DNA of 64,000 nucleotides, taken from NCBI RefSeq assembly GCF_040807025.1, contig NC_090942.1, forward strand, positions 64,684,911 through 64,748,910, written 5' to 3'. Numbering within the stretch: the stretch's first letter is position 1; every line of letters starts with the position of its first letter. This document shows positions 37,801-50,825 of the stretch, piece after piece. The position numbers and the translations under genes were made by a program. The stretch comes from Struthio camelus (Eukaryota; Chordata; Aves; Struthioniformes; Struthionidae). The notes below the pieces were generated by a model, which saw only the letters and a program-made list of their open reading frames with translations, was not told the origin of the DNA and did no database searches.

Positions 37801-40800
37801 AAATAAGCATCTCTTTCAGATGGAGAGCAATTTAATCAAGATCTCTTTGAACCATTTGCTGTGTTTCTAACCTTTTCTCTATTAATACATTTCCCTTAAT
37901 TAGCCATCTCAATTACAATGGATACAAATCTAGACAAAAAATAAAAATAAAAACTAGACTCAAGGAAAATGAGAGAAATGTGACCTTGACAGTTTGTTTT
38001 AACAAAACTTTCATTCATCCTAGTTGCCCTTTAGTCCTCCCACTTGCTAATTAATTGAAGACTACAAAGACTGCTTCTACCTCTCCCTCTATCTGCTCCA
38101 GGCATGGAGGAAAGGAAAAAAAAATCCCACAGCACTGCACTGAAAATAAGCTGGCCTTCTATTAACAATATACTTCAGTACATGCTTAAGGTTAAGCCTG
38201 CACACCACTTACCCTGCCTGCTCACAGGAATTACTGCATAAAATACTGTGACCTGTTGATGGTCATACTTGTCCCTCCAGCCTTAATATCTGCAAAGCTT
38301 TGCCCATAGTCCTTATCTGCAGTATTCGTCATTCGTGTGTGTGAGCACTGTGACCTGCCTTCAAGATATTCACATGCCATCATCAGCTAGTTTTACCCCT
38401 CTCTTCACTCATGTTGATATCTCTCTTTGCAGAGGACTACACACTGAGGAGATATGTCTGTTTCCACAATCCAGTCAGCACACTTTTCTCCAGCTTGGGA
38501 CTGTGGATGCTAAAAGTCTCCTACAAGCCTGGACTAAGATGGAGATTTCTCACATGGGCTACTACAAACATCTCTGTCCCTCAGGAATTCCCAGGGGTCA
38601 AGTTGCAGCAGTCATGACTGACCTCTGTGTGCTCACCCAGCCACTTATGGGCTTGTGGAAATAAACGACGTCTTTCAGTTTTTATTTTCTATCTTTGTTG
38701 GCAGCTACCCTAGTCTTCTTCAGTGATTTTTTTTTTTTTTTTTTAATTTGAGCACAAATTAAGACATCACTCTTGACTCTGCCAAGACATGTCTCTGCAT
38801 GACAGGAGGCCTTCTACTGACTGTCTCCAAAGGCAGATGCTTTGAGTATGATTCACAGTGGAAAATAAGAGCACCGATGAAGTTATTCCACAGTATAGAC
38901 AGATGTTAGCAATTAATGTAGTGCAACAAACACATTAAAAGTTATAGCTTAGAGCAAGAATTGCATTAGTCTTCAGAATCACGTTCTGTAGGGCATAATG
39001 CAGGAGAGAAGAGTCTCGGTGAAAGGGAGAAACAGGCAAACCACTGTATCTCCACCAGCAGCTCTGCCATGCATTATCAGAATTATTTGTGATTGCTGTC
39101 AAAAACGTCTGCACTATCAGAATTACAGGATGCGTATTAGAATAACAGGACATGGGAGGAGGGCTGCATAAAGCTACGCCATACTATTTGTAGTATACAT
39201 ATTATTTGTTATTTTCTCATAAATGAAAAGGTGAATCCATATCAAATGGTTCCACTCTTTCGATATATTTTCTAAGTGGAGTCAGTAGAAGGAAATATGA
39301 AAGATAAGAAGCAGAGACAGGTATGTAAGAGCTTTTGTGGGTTGTATCTGGATGCAGGAAGAAGCATTCCACTTTTTGCTGTAGCTAGAAGTTCTAAAGG
39401 CAAAGATTGTAGTAATCAGTACGACAAGCATTTTTGCTTTGTTACCTAATGAAAAAGTCTGTATATCCACTGCAGGATTGCTACACATTGTAGGTACTCC
39501 TCTTTTAAACCTAAAAATGTTTAAAGTGTGTCTATGGTATGTGGCATAGCAACCCATACCACACCATCAAATGCCTTTTCTATATCAAATTCTAGTGTTC
39601 CTGCAGCTCTGTTTTATGGTTTACTTATTGGATGTCCTGTACTATTTGTCTTGGGTTACCAAAAGCTGATCAGTGTGGGAAAGTGCTTAAACAAAGAGAA
39701 AATTTTCAGATATACTTAGCTGACTGAGAAGGCCAACTAAAGTCTTATTTAGCTTCTTCAGAAAGCATTTTCATAGGCTTCTTGCATCAGAGTCTAAAGA
39801 ACAGAAACGATTAATAACTAGAACACATGAGAGTCTTTCTCAGCCTTTAAAAAAGACTACTGTTCTTTTTTACCTCGAAACAACACTAATAATTAAGTTA
39901 AATGAAAGCGATTAATTACAGGAAGTTACAGACCCCATATACAGTTTTTCTGAGATATCACCCACTCCCATCATTATTTTTTATTTAATTTTAAACATTG
40001 TTTCCCATGAAGGAAAAAGCCTCAGTCTGTTCTCATGCCTACTGCTAGAAGTTTTGAAAACCAGAAAACAGACAAGAAAGTACTGGAACAAACTTTCCTC
40101 CTTCATACAGCACCTGGGATATTATAGCATTTAGTCCTCAGTAGCATCCGGAGATGTGACAAAAATTGAGGCACAGTGATTTGTTTATATGATTTAATAG
40201 AGCTGCTTTTCAAAGAAAGTCCCTGAAATGAAAAAACAAATGTCGTAATGTCAGTTTTGCTTGCGTATCTGCTAGCACTTCTCTGGTTTAAACAAAGGCA
40301 ATTATTTCAGAATATTCATCATAATAGCTCACTACAAATTTGAAGCATAAGCAATAGTTATGAAGCTAAGCAAGGAAGGATAAACTGGTCAAGACCTTTG
40401 CAAATGAGTACGGAAGACATGTGCAATTCAAATCACTTCAGAAAATCCAAGTGCCAGCCTAACGTCACCCAAGGACATAAATTCAAGGAATACTCTCCTA
40501 AGAACATGCTCAGATCTGTAATCATAGTCCAGCACTGGCTGTTGCCAAAATCTGATTAAGGGCAAAATGTTATGGATCAATATCATCAGAAACTGCAGTA
40601 TATGCAGAGAAAAACCCTTCAATGCCACTATTTTAAAAGAATGGGACAGCAATGATGCTAACAAAGTACAAAAGAGTACTTTCTAAAAAGTCACCAAACT
40701 GAGTGTGCCAGTGACATTACATTATGAAGGGGAACATATCTTTGGTTGGAAGAAAAATGAGTACTGGGAGGCAGGGAGGAAGGACTTATGAGATGCTGAG

Positions 40801-41499
40801 TAAGTGAAAGATATAACATGTAGATGGGCTGTGCAAAACACTGCAGTGAGGGAGACAGGTAGCAAAATCTTTTTGCCAGTAGCTCTAACAGAGGGTCGAC
40901 TCATTCTTGGATGATGGAGAACCTTTCTTGAAAGCTGCTTCTTGCTGAAGTTAAGGAAAATTCAAGCAAGTTGTCTAGTATTTCTTTATCTGCAACCCTT
41001 CCTGAACAGCTTGTTCTTCTTTGGTTACCTAATCGCTACTGAACTATTACATCATGCTTGCTAACCACAAACCCCAAGCAACAGCACGTGAACAGTCATT
41101 ATTCAATAATTATTAAACATAGTAACAGATAAAAACATTTCCCCATATATACATATATTTTTTCCTTTTTTCATTATCTAAAGACAGCCAGTTACGGGAG
41201 CAAAACCAAAACAGGGACGACATTATGTAATAAAGTTTGCAGTACCCCAGGCTAGTCCCTCTGCTTCAAGCCAACCAAAGACCCAAGCAAGGAAACTGAG
41301 CTCCCCAAATAATCTAAGATTTCTTTATAATGGAAAAGTAGAACTAAGATAAGTTTTGAGGCTGTTATCAGGAACATACTAATCACTATGAAGTCACTGC
41401 ACAACAAAAATTATTTCTAACCCACAAGTTATTTTTATGCACTTCAGATGACTCATCCAGATCAGTCACAACCATTGAAGACAACAGATACCTTTGGGC
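34870..41499. other. Very AT-rich gene-desert sequence
   Basis: Between 34.96 and 38.33 kb no open frame of 60 codons exists on either strand, owing to stop-rich AT composition. The block includes T18 (38727-38744) and TATATACACACATAC-like simple sequence at 36695-36728. No repeat family or RNA gene was recognised. Intronic or intergenic sequence is the simplest reading; matrix-attachment function is a composition-based guess only. Confidence 0.5.
38727..38744 (+). repeat. T18 homopolymer
   Basis: Eighteen consecutive T residues. It could be the reverse-strand poly(A) of a lost retrocopy, but nothing recognisable lies to the left. Confidence 0.95.
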
Positions 41500-42730
41500 T
41501 GTGCTAGATGTTAGGTTATGTGATAAAAGGCTTGTTTCCAGGCACACAAAGGAGCAGAGGAAGAGTGATCGAGGGGGATGGAGGAACCCCAATAACCTCA
41601 CCAGAGAAATGAGCCCCTACCCTGGCCCCTCACAAGGTACTGCCAGATCACCTTACAGACAGAGGGGTTACTGCCTTGGGGTGCAGAACACATCATGCAA
41701 TACAGGGGGAGAGCATCTGGGGATTGCACAAGAATTCTTATGCATTGTTATGGGGAAGGACCACAGGTGGACAAAGGGAGGGATCGGGATGGTTTAGGAA
41801 GGAACAGGCATGCAAAAAAAGAGGGATGGGGGGATAACAGAGGGCAGTCACAGGCAAGCATGCTGCTGGTCAGTTCGCTTCTTCGGCCATGCCCCGCACC
41901 TGATCACCCCATTCTATCTTGTCTCCTCCTTAAACTCCACATATACCTTTTTTCCTGGTAGAGGGACTCTATTCTGTGTGCACATATGGAGGCCTATGTG
42001 CCAACATCTGGAGTGCGACCACAGGCACCCATTTGTCTGGGTGCTAGCAGCTGGAGAGAACAGACCAAGTGAAATCATGTGCCAACAACTACAGTTGGAC
42101 CATGGGTCATATGGATCACATATCTGCGGGGCCAACAACTGAGCAAATGACAGTACACATGTTAGCACATAACAACTAGAGACTATCAAGCCAGACTAGC
42201 TGTCAAGTAGAACAAGTGGCCTGGGAGTCAGGCAGGTTCCTGCATCTCTAGCAGTGGAATCATTGGAGAAGTCAGTTGCCAGAGGGACCAGAAAGTTCAG
42301 GACAACTGGTTGAGACACCGTAAGGTAAGGAGGTCAACTAGAGGGCTCATTAGGATGTAAGCATCTGTGCAGGAGATAAGCACAGACAAGAGAATCTAAA
42401 GCCAGCTAGTGGACAAACCAAGTGTCTTAAGCCAGCTACTGGAGGGATCCATATCGTACGTACGTCTTTATTTCCCACTGAGGGACCTTCATCCTGACCA
42501 GCCAAAGAGAGAAACAGAATGAAGCCATTGGTGCGGTTTCTGTTTGCATAAGTGCTGCATGTTTCTGTCTGTGCTGATTTTTGTGGCCAGTCACATACAT
42601 GTGTTGAACATGCGTGTCTGTGTGTACCTATTGGGAATATATACTCAGCCTTGCTATTAATTGGACCTAGGGGCATGGAGCTGCTGCAGCCTCCCCTTTA
42701 TTGGGCAGCTGGATTCAACAACCCCCAACA
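41500..42730 (+). mobile_element. Probable ERVL-type avian LTR (3' end at about 42730)
   Basis: The 3' part carries a phrase I associate with avian ERVL LTRs: 'gggaatatatactcagcctt', 'gctattaattgga', a 'gcatggagctgctgcagcct' run, and an end in 'cagctggattcaacaaccccc' with final ...CAACA at 42730. Upstream there are degenerate subrepeats: GTGCCAACATCTGGAG (about 41998), GTGCCAACAACTACAG (about 42078) and GGGCCAACAACTGAG (about 42128). There is also an AAGCCAGCTAGTGGA/AAGCCAGCTACTGGA pair 30 bp apart (about 42399 and 42429). The 5' end is uncertain; TG dinucleotides at 41500 and 41519 are options. No retroviral genes flank it, so it is probably a solo LTR. Overlapping frames within it (60-110 codons) are not genes. 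Confidence 0.5.
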
Positions 42731-45700
42731 GTAGGATTCAGTAATGATTTTTTGCAATGCATCAAAATTGTGGAATGTAGATCTAGACAAGATTTACCGA
42801 TGTTGACAAAGTAGCACATCCCCTTTGTAAAGATTTACACAGAACATCGATTGTTCAAGGTTTTGGTCTGCAATATTACTAAGACATTTACAGCCAAAGA
42901 ATAGCTGGAAGCTATGAAGCTTTGGCAAAGAGAACGAAATTATCAGCAGATCTCTCCCAACCTTGGACAACATGGGAGCTTTTATCAGATCTTTCAGAAA
43001 TTGCAGGAATTCCACTGTGGATTCCCCTAAAAGTACAGTTGTGAGCAATAAATGCTATTAAACAGCCCTTCGAAAGTGGTAAAGCTGACTCAGCTATTAT
43101 CTACCATATAAAAATTTAATCCAGTCTGAGCTTCCGCAAAATATCAAGCAGGAATTTAAAGTTAATCCTGAAATGGGAATCTACTGTTGGCTAGGGCCAA
43201 CAAGCCACAGTTGAAAAGGAAGGCCAAAGGGAATTTGGACAGCTAGCAGATGACTGGATCACCAACCACCAAAGCTGTCCTGACAGTCATGGAATGGAAC
43301 TGTGTCCACTTCTGCCAAATCAGTGAATACCCAGATATTAGTAATTGACATATCCACAGAACCATCAAAAACTAACACTAAATATTAGTGATAAAGAAGG
43401 ATGGTGGGTAATGAAGCCTTGGAGGAAGAAGAGAAAGAATTATGATACTGCTTCAAATATAGTGTCTTGCATGTGTCTTACAGCATAACATTCTATAAAA
43501 GGGATGGGGGGAAAAATGCTTAACAATTGCAGGAGTGGCTCTAGTGCTTTTTAGCTGGTGAGGATCCCCACTTCACACTCAAACAGTGCACTACTGTGCA
43601 GCCGCAAAGTACTTCCAGCTCTCATGTACTCTGATACCAGGCCTGGTGCCAGTGTATGCGTCATTCACATTTAGTGCAAGAAAGTAAGATTCACAATTTC
43701 ACCCAGGCTTATACAGTTCTGGTGAGCGTTGACCCTATCGTCCATACTGTAGGAATTCGAGAGTTGAAAACTTGAGTTGAGATTTAGCCCTGCTCCATCC
43801 TATCAATGCATATAACATTGTTAGCTCCTTTCTGGTTTTAAAGAACTAATTGGTCTGGTTTTGACCATTATAGTAACAATTAAGGTGCAATGCAAAAAAA
43901 AACACTTAACATCAACTGGAAAAATATCATTAAGAATATGAACCACCACACACAAGGCAGCATTCAGCAGAAGTTCTCTATCTAAACCAACTCTACAGGC
44001 AGACATCTCCAAAAAGCTAAATTAGAATTGCCATTTCAGGTGGTACCAACACCTAAAATTTCTGGTCTTAGTTCACCACCTATAAAATAAAACAGGGCCT
44101 GTTTGGAAGATGGTCTGACTGATGTGCTGAGACCTTGACAAATGTAAGCAAGCACGGGATGGATGGATCACAAGTGGCTTTAATCCTTCCCTTATCTGAC
44201 ACATTTTTGCTGAAATGCTTTTATAGCTCTTTCAGAGGAGCTGTGCCCACTGCAGGAAGGTAACTGTAGGTGCCAGTGGCAGCAAGACCTGTTACCTTAA
44301 CATAATAGGCAGTAAGGAAGTGGGAGAGCTCTGCAGGGCCTGGGCTGGGCCTCACCCAGGAGAGGGGACACAGAAGCACTACAGCACTGCTTCTGCCATA
44401 GCTGGCTCGGCAGGTGTGAGCCATTATCACTCTGGCTTCACAGTCCATTCTGGAGTAAGGCAAATTATAGAATTTGGGAGAAGAGTTGGGAGATCGCCTA
44501 TGACACTGGGGAAGCAGGCTGCTCCTGGGCCATCACTGCAGATGCAATATATGAATGGTGCTCCAAACCACCTGGGTGCTTTGCAGACCCATGACTGTGG
44601 CTTTTCTTGGGAAAGACACCCTGGCTAACTCAGGCCCCTCAGTATTTTATTCTTGGGGAGGATGGCAAATGAAAGTCGAATTATTTGAACTGAAGGCCAA
44701 AGACAACTGACATAATGATTTATTGAGCCTTTGTCAAGCAATGAGTGACTTTAAGTTTAACTTCTAACCAAAACTACATAACCCAGGTCAGCTAGGGTTA
44801 AGCCTATCACAAGACTGAAAACTGAATCGGGCAGGGTAGGAGTGAGGAGCTGAAGTACAGATAACATCATGGAGATGGGGTGGGATCTAGAAAGGACAGA
44901 CCACTGCAGATGGTGAGTGCTGAGGAGACATACAAGGAACATCCAAGAGTTATTTCCTAAACAAAATCTTCACAAAAGTGGAAGTCGTAGTGGGATAAAT
45001 CCTATATTTGTGCTTAGAGATTAATACTCGCATAGTAATTGACCCACTAGCATATGATGTGGAAAACTGCACAGGGTTGAAGAGCCTACTGCCTGGAAAC
45101 AGCAACCAGAGATACTGTTGACCCTCTACCAAATTAGAGAAGACCCTGGCTCCACACAACGCAGCAAGAAAATTAATCTTTCAGTCCACTGAGCAGGGAG
45201 CTGTACAGGCACACCCTTTCACACCTGCCACCCCAGTTGATGCTAACAGGGAGAGAGAACAGGAGACAAGCCTCTTTAATCCTTACTTTTTTTCCTCTAC
45301 ATAGGAAACAGTTTTGCAGGGGTGGGTTTAAGTAGTTGCTCTCTGTGGTTTCCTATCTATAAAATGCATGTACAACCCAGTTTTTGAATTAATGATGATT
45401 ATTAGGTGATGACCAGAGAAAACTCTGGGAAAGAGCTGGAATCCAGACATCCTGTTGTAAGCAACATGTGCCTCTGCCACCTTTCTCTTCTCCCTACACC
45501 GTGACTCAATAGACCTACAGCCAAAACTTGTTTATTGACAGCTTAACATACAACCTTGTTCCATCAACCATCTAAAGCAGTTTTACTCAGGAGCACACAG
45601 CTACCCCAGGAACCAGCACATTTAAAACAAGCTTCAGAAATTCACGGGACAGAAATTTTACCACATAAGAAACTGCATTTTAGTAGACACATCTGCATTT

Positions 45701-46640
45701 TATGCTGACCTGTCCAAGCTACTTTTACACTAGCAAGTTTGAGTACTAAGAGCAATATAACCAGAGCAGCAGGGGACATTGTCATTAACCTCCTAAACAT
45801 TGACCTGCCTCCTTTGATGGTTTTTACAGCCTGTACTTAACTCCCTGTTGCAAATACCTAGAGCTAATTTAGCTTAAAACTAGCTTTGGTATGTCTGCAA
45901 AACCACCCTTTCTCTTGCCTGTGGTCCCACATGAGAAGCTGCCCACTTCTTCAAACTATGTCCCATGCTGGGTACAGCAACCAGCCCTGCATTTGCTTGA
46001 TAAGTATTAACAGCACTAACTGACACTTGGAAGACGCAGAATTAGAAGACACCACTCTGGAGCAAGGTTATTAGATGTTTATTACCTTGAAATCCCCAAA
46101 GTGCAAGAAGCACTGCAGAGCACTGGCCCACGGTGAGATTCAGAGGCACATGGGTTTAAGGCAACCTAATGTGCTATCAGATAGCAAAGGAAGCAATAAT
46201 TCTTTAGATGTACACAAGTCCAGATTGACACCTATGTGGCACAAATCTAAGGGTCACAACCTGCTGTTTCTCATGGATTCTGCACACCAAGTGTTTAGCA
46301 GCTGAAATAGTTGTCAGTTAGCATGCTCCTATCTCCTCACCTATCTTCCACTATTTACCTACTGCAATAAAGAACTGAGAAATGCCACTAAACACCTACT
46401 GCAATGCTCCTCAGCAAGCAGAGCAGTATCCCTTTGCTTAATGTGAAAGCAACTCCCATTTCATGCCCTTTACTAGTTGTGCAAGAGTGGAGGACACTGA
46501 TCACGTACACACATTGCTGGATAGCAGATTTCAAGCAGCACTATTTTTCCCTGTAGGCAAGCTTGAGTGTAAAAGCAGATAACTGACATTTCTCAGAGGG
46601 TCAGCCCTGCAGTGCCAGGGCAGATCTTTAATTTGGGAGA
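42731..46640. other. Single-copy non-coding sequence
   Basis: No recognised gene, RNA or element. A CpG-poor, GC-richer patch near 44220-44640 carries frames on both strands (80 and 102 codons) with no domain. Confidence 0.5.
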
Positions 46641-46649
46641 CACAGGGAG

Positions 46650-47300
46650 ATAAAATTAATGGGAGAGATGCTTTCAAGCCATAGAATATTTTGGTTTACA
46701 AGACTTGCTCGCTACACACTTGCAAACTACACTTCTCTGCCTTCAGCATCACGCCCAGTGACATTATTGAGAACGAACTGGCATGGAGAACTCTGCTTCA
46801 GGCTGAAGGAAGAAGAGATGCTGAATTGGTCATCTGAGAGCTGCTGGAAGCTATTTTATGCTGAGGAGAATGATAAGCCACATGAATATACTCTAGCATT
46901 TCAAAAGCACAATTTAATTGAAAATGCATTCCCTCAGGGTAAAAAAAGCTCAAGATGGCATTTACTTGACCAGACATTATGGTGACTGTTATGATGATTA
47001 AAAAGTCCAAGATACATGGTAACTATTACATTTATTGACATTAAACCCTTTAAGTCAAAAGAACAAAAACATTAGCAAGCAATAATTCAAAGGTTGATTG
47101 ACAATAATTATACTTAGAATGAACTGTGATGTAGATCACAGAAGTAGAAATTTTGCATCTTACAGTAAATATTTTGCATTTGGGTGACTGTGGTTTCATA
47201 CTATCAGTAAGAGGTAGAAAGTAATTTACGCAAATTTTATCTTATGAATATTTTATTTAGAAGACAGTCATAAGGCATGTGAGTCACTGAAGGCCTCAAA
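46650..47300. promoter_or_regulatory. Putative conserved non-coding element
   Basis: The sequence has the feel of a vertebrate enhancer: high-complexity text, few homopolymers, and AT-rich homeodomain and POU-like words (CACAATTTAATTGAAAATGCATTC near 46910, TTTGCATTTGGGTGACTGTGG near 47175). A 108-codon plus frame covers 46659-46985 and a 70-codon minus frame overlaps it. The plus frame is the less random-looking of the two, but it has no domain or splice context. The regulatory call is inference only. Confidence 0.2.
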
Positions 47301-49570
47301 CCAATGTGTTATGTCTTCATAAATCTATTACTTCTACCATTTTAAAGAACAAATATTCTTAAGTGTCCCCAGAAGTGATTCAGTCCAAGAGCAGTGAAAA
47401 CAAATAAGCCCAGGATGAAACTAAACTCATTTTCCCCATGACTTACCACTGGAATTTGATTACAGATCCTTTCATCAGCCAACACAATAATTCACTCAGT
47501 GCTCAGCAACGGAAGCATTACTGTATCTGTTAAAGTTAACAGGAGAAAGAGCCCCGTTTTGATGACTGTAAGGTGAATGGTTTTGACTGCTGTACCACCA
47601 AAACTAAGTCCCATTTGCATGCAGGAGATTAAGGCTGCAGTTTGACAATTAATTTCTTTTTCATTTGCAGTACGAACTCAAGCAGTTCAACGCTCTTGTT
47701 TCCCACACAAACACCCTGTCCTTCAGCTGTGCCACTGCTTCTTCAGCCCAGGTCCCCATGCTGTCCTGCAGGTCAGTGTGTCTGAGTGAGAGGAGGGCGA
47801 GGGCGGAACAGGGAGCAGCAGCAAGGCTACTCATGCTGGCACGGACACCAAGCTAAACGCCTGGCAGACCAAACCCAGGCTCTGCTTGTGGCTGGTTTAA
47901 TAGCTAAACAGCGCTCTCCTGGGTCAAGTGTTCAGTTAATATGAGAAGTGCAAGGAAATATTCTCCCTTGAAAAAAAGGCATAGCATTTTCAGCTCTTAC
48001 AGGAAACACTGCTTCATGAACAAAGGGCTCCCTTCGTGCACGAAAAGAAATCCTTTCTCCTGACACACAAACAGGGATACTAGATACTTGATGTAAATAT
48101 CAGAAATTCGGAGAGGGTTTTCTGGGCTTTTTAAACTATTTTAAGCAAGTATTTTTAGCAGTTGTCAAGAATAGGCTACAGAGTTGGATTCATGTTAAGA
48201 AAAGTGTAGTAATCTTTAATTTGAATAGCCCTAGATGACCTAGGCTGTAGGGCAGAAACCTAAAGTTTGAATGGAAAATGCCTTCACCTAGGAAATCTGC
48301 CTGTTGCCAAACCTGTGATCAGCCACAAAGGCTGTGAAAATTATGCACCTTTGAAACACCACAGTTCACATGCAATCACACTTTTTTCCAACATTAACAG
48401 CTAAAGACTCTATATCATCCCCAAGCACAATCCAGTCTCTTCCAAGTCCTGGTTGTAAGCAGGCCACAGAGACTTCCCACTACACCAACTTTTGGGTACT
48501 GTCCTCTCATCACTTGAGAGTGAGAGCCCCATATGCCTCCCCAGCTCACACCTCTTTCCCTCACAGTCCCACTACAAGACCTATCACACACATCTCAAGG
48601 GTCCCTAAATATGTTGCACGCCAAGGCTAAGTCATAATGAAAGAATCTGCAAGTCAGCTCTACTTCACAGGATAGCTGTGAAGTGAGTGTCTTAAACAGC
48701 CCAGAAGTGCTTAGGTGCAACAGCCTAGCATCCCAGAAAGGTAACAAGGACGGACAACTATGAAGCAAGCTTGTGGCTTCTGTCAGGAAGGCATCTTTCC
48801 ACAGATGTCTGTGGAGATGATAGATTTGCCTGGTGAAGAAAGTTAATTCCCATGCTTATCTTACACACCCAGAAATAAAACGCCATGCAAAAAGAGCATT
48901 TAGGTTCAACAATCAAACGCTCAAGAGAACACCATTAGCAGCCATGCTGCAACTCTGCTGGGGTTAGTCCAAGCCTACTCCAAAGCAATGCCACAGGAGC
49001 TCATGGTCCCGATGGTTTTGAACTCAGCTAAGGCATTGAGCTTCATAACCTGAGCACATATCACGTTCAAGTGAACTCAGAGGTCTTACCTCAGAACTGG
49101 TTCTCTCCTGTCTAGCTCACAGGTAGGGCTGAACAAGCCCACACTTGAAGACTGTGGGGAAATACCCAGAGCCTGCAAGACTCTTGCCTTAAGCGTTGCA
49201 TCTTCAGTTAAGGAAGCCATGCAGGCCATGAAGCTCAGCTTGGCCCTGCCAAGAGTCTCCGGCAATCCCTCCTTTATTTGTTGCCGCTTTCTGTAAAAGA
49301 GGTGATTGCTATTTTTTGGCGGAGTGTAAACAAGAATGCCTGGCATGAAAGCCTATTAGCTTTGATGTGGCTTATGACTGTCTTGAGATCAAAGACTCAT
49401 GTTACAGGCACCCAATAACATTTTCCAGCTAAGTGAGAAACAATAAAACCTGCAATTTGAGTTTTTGAAACTAGAATTAAGCATTAAAAACTTGTGTTTG
49501 AACTCTGAAATTTTAGGCCTGCAAAAGCCTTACTTAAAATGAGGTAAGCCCACCTGTTTGAGATATTTCA
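47301..49570. other. Non-coding sequence, nothing recognised
   Basis: Unique sequence with frames up to 86 codons and no domains. The region 47640-47860 (TTTTTCATTTGCAG then an open 63-codon frame) has an acceptor-like CAG at about 47670, but no matching donor or product was recognised. Confidence 0.45.
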
Positions 49571-49577
49571 GGTAGTG

Positions 49578-49619
49578 CAGAGCTAGTTTATTTAATATCA
49601 GAGCTAGTTTATTTAATAT
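49578..49619 (+). repeat. Exact 21-bp tandem duplication
   Basis: CAGAGCTAGTTTATTTAATAT occurs twice head to tail (49578-49598 and 49599-49619) with no mismatch. It is a recent local duplication or an assembly artefact. Confidence 0.95.
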
Positions 49620-49974
49620 CCACAGAAATTTATTTAGACGCTATTGGATGAAAGCTGGCTCATCAACAAAGGAAGCGGCAAGCATACATTATCCAACAAA
49701 CACTAATAAGAAATAACCAGGACCTTGGCCCCTTGGAATCAAAAGGGGCAGCTCCCATTCACTGGGCAAGACCCTCAGAATTCACAGCAGGGCAGGAGCT
49801 ACCAGATGGCATGGCACTGATGTGACCAATTAAAAACTAAAGCACAGTAAAATACACAAGCTACAATAAACATAGATGAGTGTAAATACAATACAGAATA
49901 AAGACCAGAGTAGCTGATTTTACCTTAGAAGTTTTTCAGGTATAGGGCATAAAAAAACTCACTGACCTAAGAAA

Positions 49975-50385
49975 TAGCAGCTACAGCAACCAGCTCACCA
50001 TCTTGGAGGAAAAAGGCTCAGGAATGAGCCAACCTGTTGCTGCTGGGGAACAGGGTGTCCCATGACAGGATGAGCTAGATGCCAAGGGCAACCTCTACTC
50101 AGGCCAGGCCCTCACTGAGGGGCACAGGCCATCAGGGCTGAACACAAAGGAAGAACCAGGGAACAGGGCCCATCAACCATCCTGGCATAGCCAGGCAATG
50201 AGCCATGCCCAAAGGCCACCCAGAAGACAGGGCTGGAGATAGGCACCCTGCAGCAGAGCTGTAACAGAGAGTAAGAGCCCCAGGCAAAGCTTAAATGGGG
50301 CCTGGCCCATGGGTGTGGGGAGGCCCCAGGTGAGGCTGATCAGGGCCATTAAGGCCCATTAGTGTCCCAGATCCTGACACTTCCA
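49975..50385 (-). repeat. Unclassified GC-rich interspersed repeat, minus orientation
   Basis: Read on the minus strand from 50385, it opens with CTGATCAGCCTCACCTGG and continues with GGCCTCCCCACACCCATGGG and CCAGGCCCCATTTAAGC. It then runs through CTCTGCTGCAG, CCAGCCCTGTCTTCTGG, CTATGCCAGGATGG and CACCCTGTTCCCCAGCAGC. It is CpG-depleted, with sharp composition edges. The opening matches the block at 34540 on the plus strand. It resembles the U3/leader style of old avian LTRs, but no LTR ends were found. No frame of 60 codons or more lies in it. Confidence 0.4.
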
Positions 50386-50825
50386 CATGACATGCTTGAG
50401 GATATGAAGGACCATGGGCAAATCATGGTGGTTCACTGTGCATGAACAGCTATCTGCAGAAGTAACTGAGTGCAAGCTGGTTAAGGCCAATGGAAGTGGA
50501 CCGAGGGTACGGACCTGTGAATTTCTGTAATTTTTCTGGGTGTCAAAACTGACGCATAAGCCTAGTTGTCAAATCAAGGCTTTATGCTCCTAAGCAAGAC
50601 CAGGTCAAAAAATCTGAACACAGAATATAGCAAGTATTAAGAAACTTTGGAATAAAGCAGATCAAAGACTCAGAGAACAACAGATTTAGTACTTGGTATT
50701 TAGAATGTCCATGTTCTTTCCACGTTTCTTTTCAGGACAGAATATTTGGTTTTCAAGCACCATTACCAAGAGGTCACTGAAGTATTTCCCTTTCATTGGC
50801 ATGGCAGCAGCTATTCAGGAATGAC

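Noticed and set aside
41501..42734. Several 60-110 codon frames as retroviral proteins
   Set aside because: They fall in LTR-type DNA with no gag, protease, polymerase or envelope motif.
47640..47856. Exon after the TTTTTCATTTGCAG acceptor-like site
   Set aside because: A good acceptor consensus but no donor at the end, no recognisable peptide and a stop after 63 codons. Single splice-like words are common by chance.
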